A stretch of 64,000 nt of DNA from Oscillospiraceae bacterium (lineage in GTDB: Bacteria > Bacillota > Clostridia > Oscillospirales > Ruminococcaceae): NCBI GenBank assembly GCA_021202155.1, contig JAJQDP010000033.1:1-64000 (forward strand). Direction: 5' to 3'. Below are positions 1-7,805 of the stretch, one piece after another. Each line of letters opens with the position of its first letter. The stretch's first letter is position 1. The position numbers were made by a program, and so were the translations under genes. The notes below the pieces were generated by a model that was not told the origin of the DNA, searched no databases, and was given only the letters and a program-made list of their open reading frames with translations.

Positions 1-523
1 CTTTTTGCAACTCCTTATCCTCTTTTGCTTCACGGAAAAGTGCATCCCACTCGTCAATAATGACGACAAACTTATTTCTCGTTTTATGGCTGATAGCAAA
101 AAGCGCATTCGCTAATGCTCTTTCGTCCTCTTCTATGCACGCAGGATAAGCTTCCCTTAGTTCCTTTATAACTCTTAGCTGAAGCGTTTTTACAACCTCT
201 TTCAATGAAGTCGCAACAGAGATAAATCTTGTAATGTCGAGATATATCACGTCAAACTTATTCAAGTATTTCTCGAAAGAATCCATCTCTGAAATCTTCA
301 AACCATCGAATAGTTCTCTTGAATCACAGCTCTTGTCATAGTAAGCACAAAGCATCTTTGCCGCAAACGACTTGCCGAATCTCCTTGGGCGACTGAAACA
401 GGTCAGCTTCGCCGGTGTGTCGACAGTGCTGTTCACATAATCAATCATGCCAGTTTTATCTACATAAATTCCGTTACGAATCTGTCGGAAGGATTCATTT
501 CCTGGATTCAAATATAATCCCAT
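1..523 (-). CDS. Predicted AAA-ATPase (AAA-ATPase_like/PD-(D/E)XK nuclease type), 3' part cut by window edge
   Basis: This reverse-strand frame is open from the ATG at 523 to the window edge (174 codons visible) and is missing from the ORF track because it is cut off. The N-terminus reads MGLYLNPGNESFRQIRNG, followed by a Walker A-like FSRPRRFGKSFAAKML and a Walker B-like FVVIIDEWDALF. That order is typical of the AAA-ATPase_like family (Pfam 09820), whose full proteins of about 500-600 aa usually end in a PD-(D/E)XK nuclease-like domain. AAGGAGG lies 9 nt before the start. The family is abundant and multi-copy in gut anaerobes and its function is not settled; a selfish or defence role is often proposed. 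The C-terminal part is not visible, so the nuclease domain is inferred. Confidence 0.85.
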   Translation of the reverse strand, partial: MGLYLNPGNESFRQIRNGIYVDKTGMIDYVNSTVDTPAKLTCFSRPRRFGKSFAAKMLCAYYDKSCDSRELFDGLKISEMDSFEKYLNKFDVIYLDITRFISVATSLKEVVKTLQLRVIKELREAYPACIEEDERALANALFAISHKTRNKFVVIIDEWDALFREAKEDKELQK

Positions 524-667
524 TTCAGTCTGCCTCCTTGCGGGTTCAAGTTTTTCTCATATATAGCTTACCACAAATTCGAGGGTTAGTCAAGAGTGAG
601 AAATGGGGCTTGAATGCTGACCCTCCCAAAAATCTCAAAAAAATTTCTCATCCCCCTTAAAAAGTAC

Positions 668-696
668 TTGACAAGTTGGACGAGGGGGTTTATAAT
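668..696 (+). promoter_or_regulatory. Consensus sigma-A promoter of cassette 1 with GGGGG tract before the -10
   Basis: TTGACA (668-673), 17-nt spacer, TATAAT (691-696). The spacer ends GGGGGTT directly before the -10. The cassette 2 promoter has the same TTGACAAGTTG start, spacer length and G-tract. CCCCCT upstream (about 651-656) can pair with AGGGGG of the spacer, so the G-tract may be part of an operator. Confidence 0.9.
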
Positions 697-702
697 TGTA
701 GT

Positions 703-901
703 ACCATGTGGTGGAAGGGCAGTTGAAGCTTAACCACATGAACCATTGCGGGGGGGGTACACGTTCCCCGGCGCGGAATTTTTTCGAGCCTTTTCTGGAA
801 ATTGTACCCATACCAAACCTCCGACACTATTAATAAAGTGCAACGGAGGCATTTTTGTCTACATTTTGTCCTCCTTTGTGCGAAACTAAGGAGGAATTTT
901 T
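703..901 (+). promoter_or_regulatory. Conserved structured 5' leader RNA of giant secreted protein 1, RBS-sequestering
   Basis: The ~200-nt untranslated leader runs from the predicted transcription start to the ATG at 902 and is closely matched by the cassette 2 leader (9793-9991). Visible pairings are CATGTGGT (705-712) with ACCACATG (733-740); GGGTACA (755-761) with TGTACCC (803-809); CCTCCG (818-823) with CGGAGG (844-849), extended inward by CACT/AGTG; and TCCTCCTT (869-876) with AAGGAGGA (888-895), which contains the Shine-Dalgarno. CGGAGG could instead pair with CCTCC of the anti-SD strand and free the RBS. This is the layout of a translational switch. I do not recognise a known riboswitch class. 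Confidence 0.7.
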
Positions 902-3900
902 ATGGCGAAACGCATTATGTGCATCATAATAAGCGTTTTAATGATCGTCTCACTCCTTCCAACCGGCGCGTTTGCGGACAGCGGTGATGATACGGGTGGT
1001 ATCGTCGAAGTCACCGCTTCATCGTCAGGCGACGCCGACTCTGGCGAGACGACGGATGAGGACAGCTCATCAGAATCTGACGGGGAGGAGGTAGTTGAAG
1101 AATTCACGGTAGAAGGAGAAACCGTGTCTGTTGAGGCGGCGTTGACTGGTACAGAAGATTCTGTTGCTTCTATCGGTGACACTACATATGCAACGCTTGC
1201 GGCGGCTGTTGCGGGAGTTTCAACTGATGGCACTCAGACGACAATTACTCTGACGGCTGATACTACAGAATCAGCCAGCATAACCGTTGCAAGCAGTCAG
1301 AACATCGTGCTTGACTTGAACGGCAAGACGGTTGATATGAATAGTCACAATCTGTTCGTAGAGGGAACATTGACGATTCAGGACAGCACAGCTTCAACTT
1401 CTGGACCGACTGTTAATAGTGATTACTCTGTAACCTATACCTCAGGTAAGATTACTTCTACGGTTACTACTGTTTATGTCAGAAAAGGCGGTACTGCTAC
1501 TCTTGCGAGCGGTACGGTAGAATCAACCACGAATATTGCTTTCTCTGCTGAGGGTGATACAACCGGTACAACATCTATTGTTTCTACAGTTAATGTAACC
1601 GGAGGATATGCTGTTTCGGTAGAAGGTGCAATTTTAGTTAAGGGAAAAGGTGCAACGGCAAATATTTCTGGCGGCGTTTTGACCGCTAGTGATAACGCAG
1701 TTGTTGCTGGTAACGGTACTAATAGCGGTACAACCAACTATGGTGGCACCTCAATCACCATCTCCGGTGGTACTTTGATTGGACATATCACGACTTCCGG
1801 TTACGTTGCCTGCGGTATTTACCATCCGCAGAGCGGTACGCTTACTATCTCCGGCGGTACAATCTATGCTGATGGCGGTTGCGGCATCCTCATGCGTGGC
1901 GGTACGCTCACCATGACCGGTGGCACGATTATTGCAACTGGTGACAGCACTACAACCGGTAAAGTCGGCGATTCACGTGTTGTTGTTTCGGATTCAGGTA
2001 TTGTTTACGACTATGACAGCGGCTACTACGATGTAGCTAACGTATCTGTAAGTCTTTCCGGTTCGGTTTCAGTAACTGCCGCGGCAAGCGCGATTTCGGT
2101 TGTAGATACAAGTGGTTCAGCAAGTTCAACTGCGGTTACTGTTTCCGGCGGTACATATACGAATTCTGATGGTAGTGCTGATACGAGCGTAAGCTCATAT
2201 GTTGCAGATGGTTTGACGGTTGATGAGAGCGGTGCTGTTGTAACTGACACAACCACCTACGTTGCCCAGATAGGTGATACAAAGTATGCAACACTGGGCG
2301 AAGCAGTCGCGGCTGTTCCTGTGGGAACTGATGCTGACAATCTCGGCACGGCAACAACAATCAAAATCCTCTGCGACATCGATGATGCTGAGGGCATAAG
2401 TGTTCCGAGCTATGTCGACCTGACGATTGACTTTGACGGACATACCTACATCCTCACCGGACCGGGTGCAGGTTCTACAAACACTCAGACCAATGGCTTC
2501 CAGCTTCTTAAGGATTCCACAATCGTAATGAAGAATGGTACTATCAAGATTGCTGAGGATGCGACCAGGATCTATCGTATCATTCAGAACTACTCAAATC
2601 TGACTCTTGAGGATATGCAGATTTATTCTCAGAATCAGCTTGGCGGAGAAGATTACTGCTTGAGTTTTAACTATGGTACGATTACTTTCAAGGGAAATAC
2701 AAGCATTCACTCATCATCAAGTTCAGTAATCGCATTTGATGTTTACTATTGGGCAAGTGCGTACGAAGCAGGTACTACTGTTGTGTTCGATTCAAGCTAT
2801 ACCGGAACTATTGACGGTGTTATCTTGTACGATACAACCAATGCTGACAAAGCTCACTTAACCATAAATGGTAGTGGTACTTTCGTTGGCGGTATTTCAC
2901 TTTCTTCAAGTGCATCATCTCTTGAAGAAGTTGATATTTCCATCACCGGCGGTACTTTCGGAACTGATGTCAGCGAATACTGCACATCAACCACAACTGC
3001 ATTAGACCTTGATGGAGATGGCACTTACACCGTCGTCACATGCTGGGATGTTTCCAAAAATAGCGATGGTTCTGTAAAGGCATATGCTACAGTTGAAAGC
3101 GACGGCTATGTAACTCTGCACATCATCGGCACAGGTGCTATGAAGGATTACGACGCGGCTTCTGACAGACCTTGGCACGCTGACTTCACTACAGTCAACG
3201 GCGGAACAACTACTTACAGTAAGGAATCCGTAACTGCAGTAGAGATTGAGGACGGCGTCACCAAGATTGGTGCATACGCATTCTCAAGCTTGATGATAAG
3301 CTATGCTATAATTCCTGAGTCTGTAACGACTATTTCAGCTAACGCATTCAGTGCGGCAAGACCCGGAACTGGCGATGACGGCACTTATCTTCCTGTTATT
3401 GTCTACATGGTCGGCGACACTGAATATACTCCTAATTCAACCACGAGTGAGGGCAATGTTATCTTAGCTTACCTGAACGGTGGCTCACTTGACGAGTCGA
3501 CGATTGACGGCGGAGATGGTAACACTAATCTTGCAACTCCTACTAAGGAGGGAGACACCTTCGGTGGCTGGTATCGCAACAGTTCATTCAGCGGTACTGC
3601 TTATACTACCGGTGAAAAGGGCAAGGTCTACTATGCTAAGTGGACAAATGAGAGCTCTTGGGATGTCTCCGAAGACGGAGATGGCTCGGTTCTCGCATAT
3701 GTCTCACTTAATGAAGATGGAACAGTAACTCTTCACATCACCGGTACAGGTGCTATGAAGGACTTCACAAGTAACGATGAACGTCCTTGGCACTCAGGCT
3801 TCACGGTCAGTGGTGCATCTGGAACATTCGCTAAGGAGTCCATCACCAACATCGTGATTGAAGACGGCGTCACCCACATCGGCGCATTAGCCTTCTGCAG

Positions 3901-6412
3901 TACAAAGGTCTCATCCGTTGTAATCCCTGCCTCCGTCGAGTCAATCGGCGAGAACGCTTTCGCGTGGGTCAAGGGCTACACAGATGATAACACCAACTAT
4001 CTCACGATAGTTTACCTCGAAGGCGACACCGACTGGACTCTCAGCTCCGGCGAGACCGCCTACGTCGCCCAGGCATACCTGAACGGCACGTCGCTTCCAG
4101 ACACCATGACAGGTACTCCAACTCTTGAGGAAACCACCCTGACCGGCTACACCGTCATGGGCTGGTACACCGACAGCTCAGCTTCTGGCACAGCAGTCAC
4201 CACTGCCGAAGCCGGCAAGACCTACTACGCCTGCATAGCAGTTGCAAGTATCGGAGATACCTACTACGCAACCCTTGAGAGCGCAGTCTCCGCGGCGAAT
4301 GAGGCAACCGACGGTGCAACCGTAACCCTTCTCGCCGACATCACCCTCGACGCTCAGATCGTAATCACTGGTACAGTAACCCTTGACTTGAACAGCCACA
4401 GTGTAACTCGTAACACCGAGACCAACACTACAGCCGGCTTGATTCTTGTCAGCAGTGGCACGTTCACTGTTCAGGATACAAGCAGTGATGCAAGTGGATA
4501 TATCGACGGCGCAACATATACGCTTAACGGCAGTACATATGTCGGCTATGGCATCTACATAACTGGTGGTACGGTTAACGTTAAGAGCGGCACTGTTGCA
4601 GGCTACCGTGCAATCTATGGTTCTGCTGGTACTCTTAACGTATCTGGCGGTACAGTTTCTGGTACTCAGATTGGTATCATGGATGGAGGCTCGCTTAGTG
4701 TCAATATCAGTGGCGGAACTGTAACAGCAACACATTCTTGTGTTTACATGAATGGCGGCACTGTTAAAGTAACTGGTGGCACTATTGGTGGTACGTCCAC
4801 ATCATACGGTGTTAACGTACAGGCTGGTACAGCCGAAATCAGTAGTGGTACCATCGAAGGCTCTACGGCTGGTGTTATAGCTACTGGTGGTTCCAGTGTC
4901 ACGATTGGAACTGAGAGTTCAACTACTGGACCTAATATTACAGGTGGCTATGAAGCGGTTGAAATTAACACGCAAGCAACTGCTACAACACCGTCAATTG
5001 TAAAGGTATACAGCGGCACTCTCTCCGGCACATCCTATGGTATTTGCATCTATGGCAAGAATTCCAGCACTGATTGCTATAGCCAGTTGTACGTCTACGG
5101 TGGAACAATCTCTGCTACTACATACTTTGGCATCACTGGCAACGGTTCAACCGGTCAGGGATATACTACAATCTATATCTACGGTGGCACTATAACCAGT
5201 ACAAATGGGCAGGCAATCTATCATCCTCAGCAGAATGGCACGTTGTATGTCTATGGCGGAACAATCAAGGGCGACACCGGTATCGAAGTCAGAGGTGGTA
5301 CGGTCATTATTGAAGATATGACCGAAGATGGTTCTTTGACTATCGAAGCGACTGGAACACCTACCACATCCGACCCGAACTACAGTGGTTCAACCACATC
5401 CGGCGCGGCTGTTGCAATTGCTCCTTACAACCTGAGCAACATCAGTGTAAGCATCGTTAGCGGTACTCTTACTGGTGAAACTGCAGTTGCAGTAGTAAAC
5501 CCGAACAGCGTTACAGATTGGAATTACACTACTTCTGTGGAAATTTCCGGTGGTACGTTGACCGGTGCAATTACCGAAGAAATTGAAGATGTTCTTCAGA
5601 TCTCCGGCGGCACCTACTCAACAGAGGTCAACCCCGAGTACTGCGCAGACGGTTACACACCGACAGCGACAACGGATGAAGAGACTCAGACAACTACCTA
5701 CGGAGTTACAGAGTTCTCTCTCGGAATCTACGGTTCTGAATCTACGGTCAAGGCAACCATCGTCTCTGGCGAAGGCACGAACACGATGTACGTAAAGGTT
5801 TCCTCTGCGAACATCAGTAACTACACAACTGAGAAGTATCCGACGACATCAGTAACCTACACGCCAACCGAAACAGTTGACAGCGGCAGTTACGTCTTCG
5901 CCGGCTGGTACAGCGCATCGACTACAACGGATGAGGATGGCAATACAGTAACAAATTATACTGCCCTGTCTGAATTCCCGGAGGATACCACCGCCTACGC
6001 CAAGTTCGTAGATGCGAATGTGTTGACTGTGAGGGCACAAGTTCCGACAGATGCTGGCTCATCTACAACGACCAGTATGAGGCTGATTAGTACAGTTGAT
6101 TCGGCAAACTACAAGAGTGTTGGATTTGAAGTCTATATTGGTTCAAATACCACAAAGATTTCTGCAATTTCAAGTACTGTATATTCAACTATCACTGCAC
6201 TTGGCTCTGAGTACAAACCTACGGAGTTCAGTAGTTCTTCGCTGTACTTCTTTACTTGCACGTTGAAAAATATTCCATCCTCAGGATATGACACTACTAT
6301 TAAGGTCACCCCGGTTTGGACTACATTAGATAGTACAACGGTGTATGGTACAACAAGAGAGTTCACGGTCAACGAGATACTTTCGAGCTATAGTACAGGT
6401 AGTGATAGCTGA
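902..6412 (+). CDS. Giant secreted beta-helix-like surface protein with BspA-type and Listeria-Bacteroides repeats (cassette 1)
   Basis: This 1836-aa protein starts with a signal peptide (MAKRIMCIIISVLMIVSLLP, cleavage probably after GAFA). An acidic Ser/Asp/Glu-rich segment (about 25-70) follows. Residues 80-700 and 1100-1600 carry many SGGT(I/L/V) turns typical of right-handed parallel beta-helices. Two BspA-like leucine-rich segments (about 715-870 and 920-1060) share the pattern WDVS...GTGAMKD...RPWH and are each followed by a GWY-containing Listeria-Bacteroides repeat. The last ~230 aa match the end of the cassette 2 protein and contain MRLISTVDSANY...VGFEV. There is no LPxTG motif or C-terminal membrane helix, so retention at the surface would need a partner. 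SD GGAGG lies 7 nt upstream inside the leader hairpin. Substrate and role are unknown; adhesion or glycan binding is only a guess. Confidence 0.9.
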   Translation: MAKRIMCIIISVLMIVSLLPTGAFADSGDDTGGIVEVTASSSGDADSGETTDEDSSSESDGEEVVEEFTVEGETVSVEAALTGTEDSVASIGDTTYATLAAAVAGVSTDGTQTTITLTADTTESASITVASSQNIVLDLNGKTVDMNSHNLFVEGTLTIQDSTASTSGPTVNSDYSVTYTSGKITSTVTTVYVRKGGTATLASGTVESTTNIAFSAEGDTTGTTSIVSTVNVTGGYAVSVEGAILVKGKGATANISGGVLTASDNAVVAGNGTNSGTTNYGGTSITISGGTLIGHITTSGYVACGIYHPQSGTLTISGGTIYADGGCGILMRGGTLTMTGGTIIATGDSTTTGKVGDSRVVVSDSGIVYDYDSGYYDVANVSVSLSGSVSVTAAASAISVVDTSGSASSTAVTVSGGTYTNSDGSADTSVSSYVADGLTVDESGAVVTDTTTYVAQIGDTKYATLGEAVAAVPVGTDADNLGTATTIKILCDIDDAEGISVPSYVDLTIDFDGHTYILTGPGAGSTNTQTNGFQLLKDSTIVMKNGTIKIAEDATRIYRIIQNYSNLTLEDMQIYSQNQLGGEDYCLSFNYGTITFKGNTSIHSSSSSVIAFDVYYWASAYEAGTTVVFDSSYTGTIDGVILYDTTNADKAHLTINGSGTFVGGISLSSSASSLEEVDISITGGTFGTDVSEYCTSTTTALDLDGDGTYTVVTCWDVSKNSDGSVKAYATVESDGYVTLHIIGTGAMKDYDAASDRPWHADFTTVNGGTTTYSKESVTAVEIEDGVTKIGAYAFSSLMISYAIIPESVTTISANAFSAARPGTGDDGTYLPVIVYMVGDTEYTPNSTTSEGNVILAYLNGGSLDESTIDGGDGNTNLATPTKEGDTFGGWYRNSSFSGTAYTTGEKGKVYYAKWTNESSWDVSEDGDGSVLAYVSLNEDGTVTLHITGTGAMKDFTSNDERPWHSGFTVSGASGTFAKESITNIVIEDGVTHIGALAFCSTKVSSVVIPASVESIGENAFAWVKGYTDDNTNYLTIVYLEGDTDWTLSSGETAYVAQAYLNGTSLPDTMTGTPTLEETTLTGYTVMGWYTDSSASGTAVTTAEAGKTYYACIAVASIGDTYYATLESAVSAANEATDGATVTLLADITLDAQIVITGTVTLDLNSHSVTRNTETNTTAGLILVSSGTFTVQDTSSDASGYIDGATYTLNGSTYVGYGIYITGGTVNVKSGTVAGYRAIYGSAGTLNVSGGTVSGTQIGIMDGGSLSVNISGGTVTATHSCVYMNGGTVKVTGGTIGGTSTSYGVNVQAGTAEISSGTIEGSTAGVIATGGSSVTIGTESSTTGPNITGGYEAVEINTQATATTPSIVKVYSGTLSGTSYGICIYGKNSSTDCYSQLYVYGGTISATTYFGITGNGSTGQGYTTIYIYGGTITSTNGQAIYHPQQNGTLYVYGGTIKGDTGIEVRGGTVIIEDMTEDGSLTIEATGTPTTSDPNYSGSTTSGAAVAIAPYNLSNISVSIVSGTLTGETAVAVVNPNSVTDWNYTTSVEISGGTLTGAITEEIEDVLQISGGTYSTEVNPEYCADGYTPTATTDEETQTTTYGVTEFSLGIYGSESTVKATIVSGEGTNTMYVKVSSANISNYTTEKYPTTSVTYTPTETVDSGSYVFAGWYSASTTTDEDGNTVTNYTALSEFPEDTTAYAKFVDANVLTVRAQVPTDAGSSTTTSMRLISTVDSANYKSVGFEVYIGSNTTKISAISSTVYSTITALGSEYKPTEFSSSSLYFFTCTLKNIPSSGYDTTIKVTPVWTTLDSTTVYGTTREFTVNEILSSYSTGSDS

Positions 6413-6465
6413 TTTGGTTGAACTTTTGAATTGCTTGGTTCGTTAAGCGAAAGGAGTTGTTTGTC

Positions 6466-6585
6466 GTGAGTTACGAAGAAGCAAGAATAGAAATAATCCA
6501 CTTTGATGAAGACATCTTTACAGGTTGTGTAACCGTCAGTGATACTGGCAACGGTAGTGAATATGATGTTGGTGGTTACTTCTGA
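6466..6585 (+). CDS. MYxxHE-family small peptide A of cassette 1 (39 aa)
   Basis: GTG start with AAGGAG 9 nt upstream, 53 nt after the giant gene. The peptide begins MSYEEARIEIIHFDEDIFTG and ends in an acidic, Gly/Tyr-rich tail (DVGGYF). The pattern Y-E-E-x(2-4)-I-x-I-I-x-F-D-x-D is shared with the other peptides of this island although the sequences are otherwise divergent. There is no signal peptide or membrane segment. It is absent from the ORF track. Function unknown; possibilities are a peptide precursor or a small partner of the cassette proteins. Confidence 0.75.
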   Translation: MSYEEARIEIIHFDEDIFTGCVTVSDTGNGSEYDVGGYF

Positions 6586-6615
6586 TAGCACCAGCGATAT
6601 TGAGGTGTATTGGTT

Positions 6616-6735
6616 ATGTTGAAATACGAAGAACACATAATGGAAATCGTATTCATGAACGGTTATGTTTGGACGTTAGAAACTGCCTCTACACCGTCAG
6701 ATGATGACGACACCCCGTGGGGCAAAATGTACTAA
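6616..6735 (+). CDS. MYxxHE-family small peptide B of cassette 1 (39 aa)
   Basis: ATG start 30 nt after peptide A with a weak GAGG upstream. It begins MLKYEEHIMEIVFMNGYVWT, then an acidic run (DDDD), and ends TPWGKMY. The Y-E-E-H start matches the array peptides; the W-G-x-x-Y end recalls the WGPLY terminus of the membrane protein encoded next. It lies directly before the conserved terminator hairpin. Function unknown. Confidence 0.7.
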   Translation: MLKYEEHIMEIVFMNGYVWTLETASTPSDDDDTPWGKMY

Positions 6736-6752
6736 CTCATCAAATTTCCCAA

Positions 6753-6787
6753 CCCAGGGTGGGGTTAATCCCGCCCTGGGATTGTTT
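6753..6787 (+). terminator. Conserved hairpin between peptide and membrane-protein genes, cassette 1
   Basis: CCCAGGG-t-GGG / CCC-g-CCCTGGG around a GTTAAT loop, followed by ATTGTTT. Nearly the same hairpin occurs at the same place in cassette 2 (13262). It sits 15 nt before the next start codon, so it probably attenuates rather than ends the operon. Confidence 0.65.
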
Positions 6788-6801
6788 AAGGAGGAAGAAA
6801 G

Positions 6802-7428
6802 ATGGAGACGGAGAAAAGAAGAATTGTGATTGCGGTTGCTTGCGTGGTGGCGGTGGTCTTGGTTGTTATCTGCATTGCGGTTTTGGCAGTGCGGGTGGGA
6901 AACAGGAGCATTGATAATGTTTCCGAGGCGGAAACTACTGCTGAGGCGGAGGTAACTTCGGTTACAGAAGCTGAGGATGAGGTCACTACTACTACTGCTA
7001 CTGCTACTGCGGCGGAGGATTCCTCCGACGAAACAAGCACGGCGGCAGGGGATAGCGATAACTCGGCGACGCCCTCGGCGGCGACCACAACGGCAGTTGA
7101 TGCTACAGCAGAAGTTGAGCCCGTTGCTGGAACGACCAGCGAGGAATCTGGCGGATTGGATGTCGTTGAAGTTCCCGATGATGACGAGGACAGCATCGAC
7201 TTTGAGGAGATAGTTTCCGGAACGACTTCGGTTACAACTACCGAGTCCACGACTGCTTCCACAAGACCGATTTCTGTGTACTCAGGAACTACTACGACAG
7301 CGTCCACAACCACATCTACAGACTCCAGCGAAAGTGAGACAACGACCACAACTGCTGCTTCCGACTCGTCGGCACTGTCAGTTGATACAGAGTCAACAGA
7401 CAGTGTTGTCTGGGGACCGCTGTACTGA
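6802..7428 (+). CDS. Single-pass membrane protein with Thr-rich extracellular stalk, ends WGPLY (cassette 1)
   Basis: 208 aa. A short basic N-terminus (METEKRR) is followed by one strong membrane helix (about residues 8-30), then a long low-complexity Thr/Ser/Glu/Ala region typical of an extended, possibly O-glycosylated stalk. Islands conserved with the cassette 2 paralogue are PVAGTTSEE, LDVV, DSIDFEEIVSGTT, TRPISVYSGTTT and the last residues WGPLY. RBS AAGGAGGAAGAAAG precedes the ATG. No enzymatic motif is seen. The inferred topology is N-in, C-out, which would display the conserved short motifs on the surface, perhaps to hold the giant secreted protein; this is inference. Confidence 0.85.
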   Translation: METEKRRIVIAVACVVAVVLVVICIAVLAVRVGNRSIDNVSEAETTAEAEVTSVTEAEDEVTTTTATATAAEDSSDETSTAAGDSDNSATPSAATTTAVDATAEVEPVAGTTSEESGGLDVVEVPDDDEDSIDFEEIVSGTTSVTTTESTTASTRPISVYSGTTTTASTTTSTDSSESETTTTTAASDSSALSVDTESTDSVVWGPLY

Positions 7429-7443
7429 TGAGGACGGTGTAAA

Positions 7444-7674
7444 ATGCCCACAATCAAAGACCCCGAACAACAGCGGGCACAGAAGCGCGAGTGCCGCAAG
7501 CGTTACTACGCGAAGACCGCGAACCTCTACCCCCGCCACCCTTGGACGGAGGAGGAAGTAGCCTTGGTCATGGAGCACTCCGTTCCCGACAGCGTCCTCT
7601 CCGAAAAAATCCAACGCTCCGTCAAAGCCATCCAGCAAAAACGCCTGATGGAGAAAAAGCGGGCGGAGAAGTAG
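7444..7674 (+). CDS. Small basic SANT/Myb-like helical protein, probable DNA-binding (cassette 1)
   Basis: 76 aa, 15 nt after the membrane protein gene. It has a very basic N-terminal half (QKRECRKRYYAKTANLYPRH) and then WTEEEVALV...LSEKIQRSVKAIQQKR, which resembles the helices of SANT/Myb-like or short helix-turn-helix domains. The paralogue at 13984 keeps the same landmarks. Its place at the end of each cassette suggests an autoregulator of the duplicated promoters or leaders, but binding is not shown by the sequence. GAGG serves as a weak RBS. Confidence 0.8.
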   Translation: MPTIKDPEQQRAQKRECRKRYYAKTANLYPRHPWTEEEVALVMEHSVPDSVLSEKIQRSVKAIQQKRLMEKKRAEK

Positions 7675-7702
7675 GCGTGTCTACATAACATTCACAAGAA
7701 TT

Positions 7703-7735
7703 CTGCGTGGCTAACTCTGCCGCGCAGTCTTTTTT
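7703..7735 (+). terminator. Intrinsic terminator of cassette 1
   Basis: CTGCGtGGC / GCCgCGCAG stem with a 7-nt loop, followed by TCTTTTTT. Confidence 0.85.
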
Positions 7736-7768
7736 CGCTCCACGGTAGCTTTTTCTTGCCCGCTGTGC

Positions 7769-7774
7769 TATAAT
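7769..7774 (+). promoter_or_regulatory. -10 box TATAAT of the DUF5696 hydrolase gene
   Basis: TATAAT overlaps the ATG at 7773 used by the ORF track, so transcription would begin after that codon. No good -35 is visible. This box is the main reason for choosing the downstream start at 7806. Confidence 0.5.
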
Positions 7775-7805
7775 GGAGGAAAATCCCGCCAAGGAGGCTT
7801 CCGCC

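Noticed and set aside
415-660. 81-aa + strand ORF near the left edge
   Set aside because: Antisense to the AAA-ATPase N-terminus, without an SD or family features.
703-901. THF, c-di-GMP-I or fluoride riboswitch for the cassette leaders
   Set aside because: Short look-alike strings (for example GAATCATTGC) occur, but the stems and conserved cores of those classes are not present in order.
886-1233. 115-aa reverse ORF with Val/Ser-rich sequence (and similar reverse ORFs over 1474-2443, 6786-7499, 9952-10360, 13292-13792)
   Set aside because: Antisense shadows of the Ser/Thr/Val-rich giant and stalk genes; no ribosome binding site and only mirrored codon bias.
902-6412. Sortase-anchored protein
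   Set aside because: No LPxTG-like motif, membrane helix or basic tail at the C-terminus of either giant protein.
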